A stretch of DNA of 35,035 bases from DATBFX01 sp036558305 (lineage in GTDB: Bacteria > Chloroflexota > Chloroflexia > Thermomicrobiales > UBA6265): NCBI GenBank assembly GCA_036558305.1, contig DATBFX010000571.1, positions 1-35,035 on the forward strand. Direction: 5' to 3'. The notes under the pieces are model-generated. The model did no database searches, had not been told where the DNA came from, and saw nothing but the letters and a program-made list of their open reading frames with translations. This document shows, in pieces, positions 23,859 through 31,120 of this stretch; within the stretch, counting starts at the first letter, position 1; every line of letters begins with the position of its first letter. The translations under genes were made by a program, and so were the position numbers.

Positions 23859-23910
23859 GGAATGGCCATTCCACGAGGTAGTCGCGCGGAGGAGCTCGAT
23901 TTCGACAACC
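23859..23910 (-). promoter_or_regulatory. ECF-sigma-like promoter with palindrome, upstream of YCII operon (copy A)
   Basis: Read on the minus strand, GGTTGTCGA, a 17-base spacer and CGACTACC occupy 23910-23877. Four bases further on lies the perfect 14-bp palindrome GGAATGGCCATTCC (23872-23859), which would span the expected transcription start. The same layout recurs at 29957-30008, and the promoter part alone at 25843 and 34917. The boxes resemble those described for ECF42 sigma factors. Confidence 0.65.
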
Positions 23911-23955
23911 GGTGCGAGTTGGTATGGTTGGTCGATCCGGACGTCGGGGTGAGCG

Positions 23956-24446
23956 TCAGTCGTCGAGCAGTTCGGCAAGTCGCCTGATTGGGGCGCGGAA
24001 GCCGTCGGCCAGCATGCGCTGAAACAGCGCCTCGGCGAGCGAAGGCTCGATCAAGGCGTCTTCGATCGCCCCGACGAGGATGCCGACGCTGCCGGTAAGC
24101 GTGATCCCACGTTCAAGCGCCATTCGCCGCGCGCCGCGGTCGTCCGTCGCGATTGCCCACCCATTCGCGAGGCAGGCAGCCAAACTGGCCGTTTCGCCGG
24201 GTCCGAGCCGAGACGTTCGGCCCCGAAGGTTTCCGATCCAGGCGATTTCGGCTGCGGTGGAGACGGAATTCGTAGTCAACCAGCCAGCGACGAGTGCCGC
24301 GCATCTACGGCGACGGGGGGATACCGGACCTCGGCCACTACCTCATCGAGGACGATCACCGGAGATGGGAAAGAGCGTTCGACCAGCCACAACGCATTTC
24401 GTCGCCCGAAGTTCAAGAGGACGGTCGCATCGAGGACCGTCGTCAT
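23956..24446 (-). pseudogene. PIN-domain (DUF3368) toxin with a frameshift
   Basis: The gene starts at the ATG at 24446, overlapping the UPF0175 stop as ATGA, and reads MTTVLDATVLLNFGRRNALW ... VLDEVVAEVRYPPVAVDARH up to LAG. A TGA (24276-24278) then ends that frame. The protein resumes one frame over at 24279: TTNSVSTAAEIAWIGNL ... GWAIATDDRGARRMALERGI, to 23956. Together the parts make a normal DUF3368 PIN RNase of about 163 residues with the acidic residues D6, E42 and the ATDD pair. One missing base would explain the break. No slippery heptamer is visible, so a mutation or sequencing error is more likely than programmed frameshifting. Confidence 0.72.
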
Positions 24447-24688
24447 CGGGATTGGATCTTGCGCAGCGCCCTCACCTCATCTCGTGCCTCTTCGACGGTA
24501 TTCGGCCCGATTCGCAAGGCGAGACCTCGCGCCTCCACCAAAGTGGCAGCCTCATCCCGATCGATGTCGAGCAGTTCGGCCAGGCGCCCGAGCGAGATGC
24601 GTTCCTGCTCGTACTCGTGCAATGCCGCGTCGACGTCCACGGACTCGATCCGAATCGAATTGCTCTGCGTCCGAACCACGTTCGCCAC
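24443..24688 (-). CDS. UPF0175-family antitoxin
   Basis: This small protein of the UPF0175 family is the known partner of DUF3368 PIN toxins. It shows ALHEYEQERISLGRLAELLDIDRDEAATLVEARGLALRIG, a helix-turn-helix-like pattern for DNA binding and toxin neutralisation, and then a short C-terminal tail. The start is uncertain. I chose the GTG at 24688, just before the conserved part; a TTG at 24751 would add 21 residues but has no ribosome site. It is intact while its toxin partner is broken. Confidence 0.68.
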   Translation of the reverse strand: MANVVRTQSNSIRIESVDVDAALHEYEQERISLGRLAELLDIDRDEAATLVEARGLALRIGPNTVEEARDEVRALRKIQSR

Positions 24689-24886
24689 CCCCGACGTCGC
24701 TTCGCTTGCGACCTGGCGAAAATTGTGGCGCACGACCAGAGGGAAGACCAACTCGGATGGGGGACCGCACGACGATCCCCCGGCATGTCCTCGGTACCTA
24801 CGCCGCCGGCGCGTCGAGGAAGGACAAGATGACCGGCAACAAAGGATCGCCGCGACTCGGCAGGGCGGAGTGCCTCCTTGGGACGT

Positions 24887-25225
24887 TCACTCTTCGAGCC
24901 ACTCGGTTTGGAAGCGGTCGTTCAAATGGATGTCGAGTTGGCGAAGCGGGCCGTCGCCGCTGTTGACGAATGTGTGCGGGGTGCCGGGCGGGGCGATCAG
25001 GATCTGGCCGCCGGTCGCTTCGATCGTGGCGTCGCCGACGGTGAAGGTGGCTTGACCCTCCTGGACGACGAAGATCTCGGTGTAGGGGTGGCGGTGTAGC
25101 TTCGGACCGCTGCCCGGTTTGCCGTCGAAGAAGATCAGGCAGGCGGGAACGCCGCCGTACCGGTACCCCTCGAGTTCGTGCGAGGAACCGGCAAAGGGAA
25201 GGTCGGTGAGGTTGATGGCAGCCAC
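24887..25225 (-). CDS. Small cupin protein
   Basis: This 112-residue cupin has the first motif GPKLHRHPYTEIFVVQEGQATFTVG, with two metal histidines and a glutamate. The second motif is GGQILIAPPGTPHTFVNSGDGPLRQLDIH. Such proteins are often quercetinase-like or isomerase-like; the substrate is unknown. It starts 17 bp after the PPOX gene and probably shares the ECF-like promoter at 25843-25876. Confidence 0.83.
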   Translation of the reverse strand: MAAINLTDLPFAGSSHELEGYRYGGVPACLIFFDGKPGSGPKLHRHPYTEIFVVQEGQATFTVGDATIEATGGQILIAPPGTPHTFVNSGDGPLRQLDIHLNDRFQTEWLEE

Positions 25226-25242
25226 GTCGATGGTCCTCCTCG

Positions 25243-25767
25243 TTAGCGGGCGAAACGCCAGCGGGTGGCGCCGCCCGGTTCGGCCGAGGCGACCCCGAAG
25301 GCGGTGTGGAAAGTAAAGCGGTAGAGGTACCAGGGGGGTGGACCGGCGCTCGGGGCGCTGAATGGGGCGGTGAACGCGTCGCCCTCCACCTCCGCCGGCC
25401 AGCCGCCGTCGCGGTAGAGGGCGGCGACTCGCTCCAGGGTCGCCGGATCGGTGACGCGGGTCGCCTCACCCTCGAAGACGAGGTCGATGCCCGGGAGTCT
25501 GACGGAGAGCGTGCAGGCCGGGTTCGCCGCCAAATCGCGCGACTTGCGGGTGCCGGGTCCGCTCGTGAGGTAGAAGTCGCCGTCGAGCCAGAGGGCGCCG
25601 ATCCCGGCGGCATGGGGGCGGCCGTCCGGGCGGACCGTGCCGAGGAAGCACGCCGTCTCCATTTTGGGCATGTTGACGGGAAGCAGATCACGGGGTCTGC
25701 TCCACGGGATGGGGGGATTGCCGTAGCGGTCGAGATTGGTCGTTTCGATCGGTTCGCGGTTGGTCAT
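25243..25767 (-). CDS. PPOX-like flavoprotein (copy 3)
   Basis: This 174-residue split-barrel protein shows METACFLGTVRPDGRPHAAGIGALWLDGDFYLTSGPGTRKSRDLAANPACTLSVRLP, the general PPOX pattern, close to that of copy 1. The C-terminus, PPWYLYRFTFHTAFGVASAE, is typical of the subgroup annotated in nitroreductase or pyridoxamine oxidase lists. It heads a two-gene operon with the cupin. An ECF-like promoter lies about 76 bases upstream, partly against the end of the FAD monooxygenase gene. Confidence 0.85.
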   Translation of the reverse strand: MTNREPIETTNLDRYGNPPIPWSRPRDLLPVNMPKMETACFLGTVRPDGRPHAAGIGALWLDGDFYLTSGPGTRKSRDLAANPACTLSVRLPGIDLVFEGEATRVTDPATLERVAALYRDGGWPAEVEGDAFTAPFSAPSAGPPPWYLYRFTFHTAFGVASAEPGGATRWRFAR

Positions 25768-25842
25768 GGTTCCTCTCCTTGGTGCACCTGGCGATCGTCT
25801 GGCGTAGGATAGGCGAGGTGCCCGACGTGGCTGCCACCACCC

Positions 25843-25876
25843 AGTAGTCGTTCGGTCGGGGCCGGAATCGACGGCG
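25843..25876 (-). promoter_or_regulatory. ECF-sigma-like promoter upstream of PPOX-cupin operon (copy D)
   Basis: On the minus strand CGTCGA (one change from TGTCGA), a 17-base spacer and CGACTACT lie at 25876-25843. The spacing is identical to the other copies. Five bases downstream is the odd-centred dyad GTGGC-T-GCCAC (25827-25837). The element ends 2 bp before the stop codon of the FAD gene, so it sits in the only gap available to the PPOX gene. Confidence 0.55.
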
Positions 25877-25878
25877 GT

Positions 25879-27555
25879 CTAGGCGAACGCGACCGCGGCG
25901 CCCGATCGGGCGAGCACGGACGAGACGGCGGTCGCCAGCGCGCAGGCCGGGTCGATCACGGCCCGCTCGGCCCGCCAGGCGACGAAGCCGTCCGGACGGA
26001 CGAGTACCGCGCCGCCGGAGGTGACGCCGTACGCCGCTGCCCACCGGTCGTCCGGATCGGTGATTTCGCCGTCGGGGGCGATCCTGATGGCGTCGACGGC
26101 GACGGCGGAGACCGACCGCGCCGCCTCGACCCAGGGCGCACCGTCGGCGCCGGTCAAGAGGACGAAGCCGAGCCCGAACAAATCGACGGTCGAGAGGCGT
26201 TGACCGTCGTGTTCGAGCCAGACGTGCGGGGCGCGGGTACCCGGCTGCGCGGTCAGCTCGGCCGGCGCGAAGGCACGACGGTCGTCGATCGGGGCACCGA
26301 CGATCGCCGCGGAGCGGTAGCGGTAACCGAAGGCGACGGTCGGGTAGTCGAGCGGCGGCACGGACTCGCCGTTGGTGCCCGCGCCGACGCGGGAATTCCA
26401 GCGAGCCAGGGCCTGTTCGGTTGTGAGGAGACCGACCGGGTGGCGCTCCTCGTGGTAGGTGTCGAGGAGGGCGGGACCGGCGTCGCCGCCGACGACGGCG
26501 GCGAGTTTCCAGGCCAGGTTGTGGGCGTCCTGGATCCCGGTGTTGGCGCCCAGGCCGCCGGTCGGCGGCACGACGTGGGCGGCGTCGCCGACGAGGAAGA
26601 CGCGACCGGCGCGGTACCGTTCGGCGACCTGGGCACCGATCGGGAAACCGAGCACCTTGAGGTCGGTACCGGGAATCTGGGGCCGCAGCGCCACGGCGAC
26701 GTCCGGGAGACCGACGGCGGCGCGAATCAGGTCGATGCAGCGCGCTTCGGTGAAGTCGGCGAGCGACTCGCCGTACTGCGGGGAATAGCCGGTCGCGAAA
26801 ACCCAGCGCTGTCCGGTCTCGTCGTGGGCCATCAGGATCGTGCCGGGGCGCGGTTGCTGGAGGTAGGCGATGTCGACGCAGCGTCCGCGCAAGGCGGGTC
26901 GCAGATCGGCCTCGGCCAGCACGGTCAGCACGTCGAAGAACGGTCCCGGCCCGGCAACCCCGATCCCCAGCCGTTGCCGGGTCGGACTGGCCCAACCGTC
27001 GGCGGCGACGAGGTACCCGGCGCGCACCGTCTGCTCCGCTCCGGTGCACCGGTCGCGCAGGACGGCGGTGACGCGGGTCTCGTCCTGCTCGAACGACAGC
27101 AATTCCGTCGAGAACCGAACGTCGGCGCCGAGTTCCGTGGCCTTGTCCCGCAGCAGCGTTTCGAGTTGATCCTGGTCGATTGGGGCAAACGGCGCCGGAC
27201 TGAGACTCGCCATGGCGGCGCCATCGTCGCCTTCATCGACCGGTTCGAAGTCGTCGGTCAGGGTCTCGGCGCGGACGGCGGTCCATCGAAAGTCGGCGCC
27301 TCCGGCGTAGCCGGCCGCGCGGATCGCCGGTTCGAGCCCGACCTGACGGAACAACTCGACGGTGCGCTGGCTGAAACCGCGGGCGCGCGGATGGATCAGG
27401 AGGTCGGGATGGCGCTCGACCAGGAGCGGGCGGACGCCGTGCCAGGCCAGAAACAGGGCCGTGGCGAGACCGGTCAAGCCGCCGCCGACGATCAAGACGG
27501 GCGTCGTCTCGGCGGTGCGGAGTTCGGATCGAAGCAGGTTGGACGCGGTGGTCAT
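25879..27555 (-). CDS. FAD-dependent aromatic hydroxylase (PHBH/pentachlorophenol monooxygenase type)
   Basis: This 558-residue flavin monooxygenase uses NAD(P)H and O2 to hydroxylate an aromatic ring. FAD motifs are clear: VLIVGGGLTGLATALFL near residues 20-36, AADGWASPTRQRLG (the DG motif), and VFLVGDAAHVVPPTGGLGANTGIQDAHNLAWKL (the GD motif). The C-terminal thioredoxin-like region is present. It has the usual length for group A monooxygenases. The ATG at 27555 was chosen because AGGGGCG precedes it. It is divergent from a MocR regulator, a typical arrangement for a locally controlled catabolic or detoxifying enzyme. The substrate is unknown. Confidence 0.9.
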   Translation of the reverse strand: MTTASNLLRSELRTAETTPVLIVGGGLTGLATALFLAWHGVRPLLVERHPDLLIHPRARGFSQRTVELFRQVGLEPAIRAAGYAGGADFRWTAVRAETLTDDFEPVDEGDDGAAMASLSPAPFAPIDQDQLETLLRDKATELGADVRFSTELLSFEQDETRVTAVLRDRCTGAEQTVRAGYLVAADGWASPTRQRLGIGVAGPGPFFDVLTVLAEADLRPALRGRCVDIAYLQQPRPGTILMAHDETGQRWVFATGYSPQYGESLADFTEARCIDLIRAAVGLPDVAVALRPQIPGTDLKVLGFPIGAQVAERYRAGRVFLVGDAAHVVPPTGGLGANTGIQDAHNLAWKLAAVVGGDAGPALLDTYHEERHPVGLLTTEQALARWNSRVGAGTNGESVPPLDYPTVAFGYRYRSAAIVGAPIDDRRAFAPAELTAQPGTRAPHVWLEHDGQRLSTVDLFGLGFVLLTGADGAPWVEAARSVSAVAVDAIRIAPDGEITDPDDRWAAAYGVTSGGAVLVRPDGFVAWRAERAVIDPACALATAVSSVLARSGAAVAFA

Positions 27556-27747
27556 GGTTCGCCCCTGGGTTCGTGGCTCGCTCGATGCACGCCGCCACCT
27601 CCTCGCGCGCACCCGACGGAGGAAGCACGCATGCGAGGATAGCGCGATAATGGACTCGACAAAAGAGCCAATTCTCGCCAGAGATCCATACCATTTATCG
27701 GTGTGGCCGGCTAGGCAACGCCCGCCACCGACGATCGGAGGGCACAA
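27556..27747. promoter_or_regulatory. Divergent control region between hydroxylase and MocR genes
   Basis: This 192-base gap must contain both start regions. It is distinctly more AT-rich than its surroundings between about 27645 and 27695. Candidate boxes for the hydroxylase (TTGGCT, 16 bases, TATCGC on the minus strand) are weak. No clear operator dyad is seen. The call rests mainly on gene arrangement. Confidence 0.4.
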
Positions 27748-29238
27748 ATGCCCAAGCGCGCGACTCCGTCCGACCGTCCCGAGATCTCGCTGGACGCCAG
27801 TCAACCGGTTCCGCTCTACAAGCAACTCTACGAGCGGTTGCGCGGGGCAATCCTGGCCGGACAGCTTCCGCGCGGAGCGCGGTTGCCGTCGACGCGGACG
27901 CTGGCCGCCGAGCTTGGCGTTTCGCGCAGCACGACCGCGCTGGCCTACGAACTCTTGCTCCTTGAGGGCTACCTGGAAAGCCGGGTCGGTCGGGGCACGA
28001 CGGTGTCGCGAACCATCCCCGCCGTGCTGGTGAACGGGTCGGCAACCCGAACGCCTGCCGAGGCCGCGGGGGTGGCGAATCCGCACCTCGCGTCGCACGT
28101 TCGTCCTCTGCGGGACGTGCCGAATCTGGAATTCGTCGAGGAGACCGCCGGCGGTCCCTTTCGTGGCGGTCAGCCGGCGCTCGACCTGTTCCCGTACGAC
28201 CTGTGGGCCCGGTTGATCGCCCGGCGGGCGCGGCGATCGATGTCCGAGTACGCCTACTACCAGTCAGCCGCCGGCTTCTTGCCGCTGCGCGAGGCGATCG
28301 CGGCGCACATCGGGATTTCGCGCGGGGTGCGCTGCACGGCCGAGCAGATCATCGTCACCACCGGCACGCAGGGCGCGCTCGACCTGGCGATGCGGACCTT
28401 GATCGATTCGGGTGAAGCGGCCTGGTTGGAGAATCCCGGCTACTTCGGGGCGCACGGGGCGCTGGTCCTGCGCGGGGCCCGCCCGATCCCGGTACCGGTC
28501 GATCGGCACGGTCTCGACGTCGACGCTGGGCGACGGCGTTGTCCCCACGCCCGCCTGGCCGTGACCAGCCCCTCGCACCAGTACCCGACCGGCGTGACGA
28601 TGAGTCTGGGGCGCCGCCTGGAACTGCTGGAGTGGGCGGACGAGGTTGGGGCCTGGATCTTGGAGGACGACTACGACAGCGAGTTCCGCTTCAGCGGGCG
28701 CCCGCTGGAGGCGCTGCAGGCGCTGGACCGGTCCAACCGGGTCGTCTACATCGGCACCTTCAGCAAGGTGTTCTTTCCGTCGCTGCGCCTCGGTTACCTG
28801 GTCGCGCCCCCGGCCCTGGTCGAACCCCTGTTGACGACCCGCCGCTTCGTCGACGTCCACGTGCCGATCCTCGAGCAACTGGCCCTCGCCGACTTCATCC
28901 ACGAGGGCCACTTCGCCCGTCACCTCCGCCGGATGCTCCAACACTACGCGCGGCGGCGCGACCTCTTGCGGCGCGAACTGCGCACCCACCTGGGCGGGCT
29001 ACTCGATGTCTTCGTCCCCGAGGCCGGTATGCAACTCGTGGGGTGGCTGCGACCGGGGATCGACGACGTGCGCGCGGCCACCCTGGCCGACGAGGTGGGC
29101 GTGATGGTCCTGCCCCTGTCCAGGGCCGGTCTGGAACCGCTGCCCCGCGGCGGCTTGCTTTTCGGGTTTGCCGGCACCGACGAGGAGGGGATTCGGAACG
29201 GGGTGAGGACACTGGCGGCGGCGCTGGAACGGCTTTGA
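27748..29238 (+). CDS. MocR-type regulator (GntR DNA-binding domain fused to aminotransferase fold)
   Basis: This 496-residue regulator has an N-terminal GntR winged helix (LYKQLYERLRGAILAGQLPRGARLPSTRTLAAELGVSRSTTALAYELLLLEGYL, about residues 22-78). A class I aminotransferase-like domain follows that binds pyridoxal phosphate. The PLP lysine is K340 in GTFSKVFFPSLRLGYL, and EDDYDSEFRF is also present. MocR proteins sense PLP adducts such as amino acids or amines and activate a neighbouring gene. The likely target is the divergent FAD hydroxylase. GGAGG lies 7 bases before the ATG. Confidence 0.92.
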   Translation: MPKRATPSDRPEISLDASQPVPLYKQLYERLRGAILAGQLPRGARLPSTRTLAAELGVSRSTTALAYELLLLEGYLESRVGRGTTVSRTIPAVLVNGSATRTPAEAAGVANPHLASHVRPLRDVPNLEFVEETAGGPFRGGQPALDLFPYDLWARLIARRARRSMSEYAYYQSAAGFLPLREAIAAHIGISRGVRCTAEQIIVTTGTQGALDLAMRTLIDSGEAAWLENPGYFGAHGALVLRGARPIPVPVDRHGLDVDAGRRRCPHARLAVTSPSHQYPTGVTMSLGRRLELLEWADEVGAWILEDDYDSEFRFSGRPLEALQALDRSNRVVYIGTFSKVFFPSLRLGYLVAPPALVEPLLTTRRFVDVHVPILEQLALADFIHEGHFARHLRRMLQHYARRRDLLRRELRTHLGGLLDVFVPEAGMQLVGWLRPGIDDVRAATLADEVGVMVLPLSRAGLEPLPRGGLLFGFAGTDEEGIRNGVRTLAAALERL

Positions 29239-29276
29239 GCGGCCGCCGAGACCTTGTGACCGGGACGCGCAGAAAA

Positions 29277-29302
29277 GGGCAGGCACGGCGGCCTGCCCCT
29301 AC
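29277..29302 (-). terminator. REP-type hairpin acting as a terminator for the RibD-like gene
   Basis: On the minus strand GTAG is followed by GGGCAGGC, a short loop and GCCTGCCC, then TTTTCT. It has the GTAG-plus-palindrome design of the REP elements near the RAYT but a different stem. The T-tract after the stem makes it a plausible rho-independent terminator for the RibD-like gene ending at 29335. It lies between convergent genes. Confidence 0.65.
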
Positions 29303-29334
29303 GAATGATGCCGAAGGGCATGGGTGCGAACCGG

Positions 29335-29919
29335 TTACCGTTGGCCCCCGGACGACGCCAATTCGCCTTCGGTACCGGCCGGCACGTAGGTCAGATTCAG
29401 CACGCCAGTGCTGAAGGTGGACGAGTTGGCGAGCTTCAACGGCGTCTGCTCGTAGCCCTCGGGGAAGAGGCGTTTACCGGTGCCGACGACGATCGGGTGG
29501 AGGAAGAGGGTGAGCTCGTCGAGGAGTCCCTCGCGCAGAAGCGAGCGGACGAGGGTGCCGCTGCCGGTGATGTTGATGTTTTTGCCCGGCTGGTTTTTCA
29601 GTTTGGTGATCTCCTCCACGAGGTTGTTGCCGTTGATCAGTGTCGAGTTCTGCCAGTCGAGTTGGTTCAGGGTCGTCGAGACGACGTATTTGGGGGTGTT
29701 GTTCATGATGCCGGTGAAGGGGTCGTCGGGCGACTGGTTGGGCCAGAAGCCGGCGAACTCCTCATAGGTCACCCGGCCGAGCAGCATGCAGTCCCCTTCG
29801 CCAATCGATGCCCCGATCGCGGCTCCCATCTCGTCGTTGAAGTAGGGGAAGTGCCACTTGTCCGGCGCCTCGACGACGCCGTCCAACGAGATCAACAACC
29901 CGGCGACGATCTTTCTCAT
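29335..29919 (-). CDS. RibD C-terminal/dihydrofolate-reductase-like protein (copy 3)
   Basis: This 194-residue DHFR-fold protein starts MRKIVAGLLISLDGVVEAPDKW. It has MLLGRVTYEEFAGFWPNQ, NTPKYVVSTTLNQLDWQNSTLI and GKNINITGSGTLVRSLLREGLLDELTLFLHPIVVGTGKRLF. It is a single-gene unit behind an ECF-like promoter (29975-30008) that also carries the palindrome found before the YCII operon. The substrate is unknown. The repeated pairing of this family with the same promoter suggests a shared stress role. Confidence 0.88.
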   Translation of the reverse strand: MRKIVAGLLISLDGVVEAPDKWHFPYFNDEMGAAIGASIGEGDCMLLGRVTYEEFAGFWPNQSPDDPFTGIMNNTPKYVVSTTLNQLDWQNSTLINGNNLVEEITKLKNQPGKNINITGSGTLVRSLLREGLLDELTLFLHPIVVGTGKRLFPEGYEQTPLKLANSSTFSTGVLNLTYVPAGTEGELASSGGQR

Positions 29920-29940
29920 GGTTCGACTCCTTGTGTGGTG

Positions 29941-30165
29941 CTAATCGCTTTGTTGGGAAATGGCCATTTCACGAGGTAGTCGTACGGGGAATCCCAAAAT
30001 CGACAGCGGATCGGTGACCAGCGCAAAGACCGCCAGCGCGGAGTCGGTCCAGCAGGTCTCGCCTTCGTCGCTCGCGGCGAACGGCGGCGGAGGTATGTCG
30101 CCCTCGCGTGTGATGACAATTCCCCTTCCCCGCGCGACCAGCGCCGTACCGTGTCGTGCGTTCAT
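29941..30165 (-). CDS. Possible small hypothetical protein
   Basis: This 74-codon frame begins MNARHGTALVARGRGIVITR with GGAGA 8 bases upstream and ends before the RibD-like gene. Against it, its 3' third coincides with the ECF-like promoter and palindrome, so the codons there are constrained for another reason. No family is recognised. It may be fortuitous. The rest of the gap up to 30352 shows no supported feature. Confidence 0.25.
   Translation of the reverse strand: MNARHGTALVARGRGIVITREGDIPPPPFAASDEGETCWTDSALAVFALVTDPLSILGFPVRLPREMAISQQSD
29957..30008 (-). promoter_or_regulatory. ECF-sigma-like promoter with palindrome, upstream of RibD-like gene (copy B)
   Basis: On the minus strand CGCTGTCGA, a 17-base spacer and CGACTACC lie at 30008-29975. 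TCGT follows, then the perfect palindrome GAAATGGCCATTTC (29970-29957). Compared with copy A, positions 2 and 13 of the palindrome changed together (G/C to A/T), so the symmetry is kept. The start codon is 38 bases beyond the palindrome. Confidence 0.65.
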
Positions 30166-30352
30166 CCGGCTTCTCCTGGGTCTGCCATGCGTCGAGGTGA
30201 CCGGTCGGGCAAGCGGGGCTGGCATGCTGGTGGAGCACCCGCGTTAAATATCCACGAGGTAAAGCACGACCGAAGGCGGACTCTGTGGAGCGAGTCCATC
30301 GGATTGTCACCTGGTGTGCGGAAAAGCGGGCGAGGATCGACGGCAAAGCCAC

Positions 30353-30378
30353 GGGAGGGCACGGAGGCCCTCCCCTAC
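30353..30378. repeat. REP-type palindrome at the end of a YCII gene
   Basis: Read on the minus strand, GTAG is followed by the hairpin GGGAGGGC-CTCCGT-GCCCTCCC. It has the same architecture as the RAYT-flanking REPs with a different stem. Its TAG is the stop codon of the YCII gene (30375-30377). No T-tract follows. Confidence 0.65.
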
Positions 30379-30731
30379 ATGTCCGGCAATCCCCCGATTT
30401 CGAGAATGGGGCGGATTTCGACGGTGCCCATGCGGGCGCCGGGGATCTTACTCGCGACGTCGATCGCCTCGTCGAGGTTCGGCACGTCGATGATGTAGTA
30501 GCCGCCGAGTTGCTCGCGCGTCTCGGCGAACGGCCCGTCGGTGACGAAGCGTTTCCCCTCCCGGACGCGAACGCTGGTCGCCGTCGAGACCGATTGCAAC
30601 GGGGAGGCCGCCAGATACGTCCCGCTCGTGCTCAACTCGCGCGCGTACGCCGCGGAATCGTGGTAGCACTGATCGCGCGCCGCCGGTTCCCAGGCATTCT
30701 CGTCGCTATACACCAGCAACATGTATTTCAC
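30375..30731 (-). CDS. YCII/DGPF-domain protein (copy 2)
   Basis: This 118-residue YCII-like protein begins (V/M)KYMLLVYSDENAWEPAA. It carries the literal family motif in RFVTDGPFAETREQLGGYYIID, then SKIPGARMGTVEIRPILE. The GTG at 30731 was chosen because GGAGG lies 7 bases upstream and the sequence then aligns with copy 1. Unlike copy 1, no ECF-like promoter is seen directly upstream. It follows the MoaD-like gene across a heptad-repeat hairpin and may be read through from there. Confidence 0.85.
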   Translation of the reverse strand: MKYMLLVYSDENAWEPAARDQCYHDSAAYARELSTSGTYLAASPLQSVSTATSVRVREGKRFVTDGPFAETREQLGGYYIIDVPNLDEAIDVASKIPGARMGTVEIRPILEIGGLPDM

Positions 30732-30749
30732 CGAGGTGCCTCCATCGTG

Positions 30750-30817
30750 AGTGGCAAGTGGCAAGTGGCAAGTAGCGTACCCCTGAACTTGTCACTTGTC
30801 ACTTGCCACTTGCCACT
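30750..30817. repeat. Inverted array of 7-bp repeats
   Basis: The left arm (30750-30774) is about three copies of AGTGGCA. The right arm (30788-30817) is about four inverted copies (TTGTCAC, TTGCCAC). They can pair over some 20 bases. The array lies between the MoaD-like stop and the YCII ribosome site. Heptad arrays of this kind are usually intergenic and fast-evolving. Confidence 0.8.
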
Positions 30818-30823
30818 GCCGAA

Positions 30824-31120
30824 TTAGCCGCCGGCCATGGAGCCGACGACCATGAACGGTTCTTTGCCGATCACGACCTCTGGGGGGAGCGGGGTGTCCG
30901 GCGATTCGAGGGAGAGGTCTTGCTGGCAGGCGAAGAAACGGACCAGCGGCCGGCGGCGTAGGGTGCCGCGGTCGCGGATGGTACCGCACAGCATCGGGTA
31001 GGTGGTCTCGATGGCGTCGAGGACCGCGCAGACGGTCGGCGTGCCCGCGACTTCCACCTGGACCTCGCGGCCGACGTGGGCCAGGGTGCGCAAGTGGGGG
31101 GGCAAGATGACGCGGATCAT
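30824..31120 (-). CDS. MoaD/ThiS-like sulfur-carrier protein
   Basis: This 98-residue ubiquitin-fold protein reads MIRVILPPHLRTLAHVGREVQVEVAG, with FMVVGSMAGG at the end. The C-terminal Gly-Gly is the group that is adenylated and thiocarboxylated in MoaD and ThiS carriers, or conjugated in ubiquitin-like systems. No MoaE, MoeB or ThiF partner is encoded here. Its start overlaps the stop of the beta-propeller gene as ATGA, so the two proteins are made together and may act together. Confidence 0.8.
   Translation of the reverse strand: MIRVILPPHLRTLAHVGREVQVEVAGTPTVCAVLDAIETTYPMLCGTIRDRGTLRRRPLVRFFACQQDLSLESPDTPLPPEVVIGKEPFMVVGSMAGG

Noticed and set aside
25688..27049. Minus-strand open frame of 453 codons
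   Set aside because: It is an arginine-rich shadow of the FAD hydroxylase, which carries all expected flavin motifs in its own frame.
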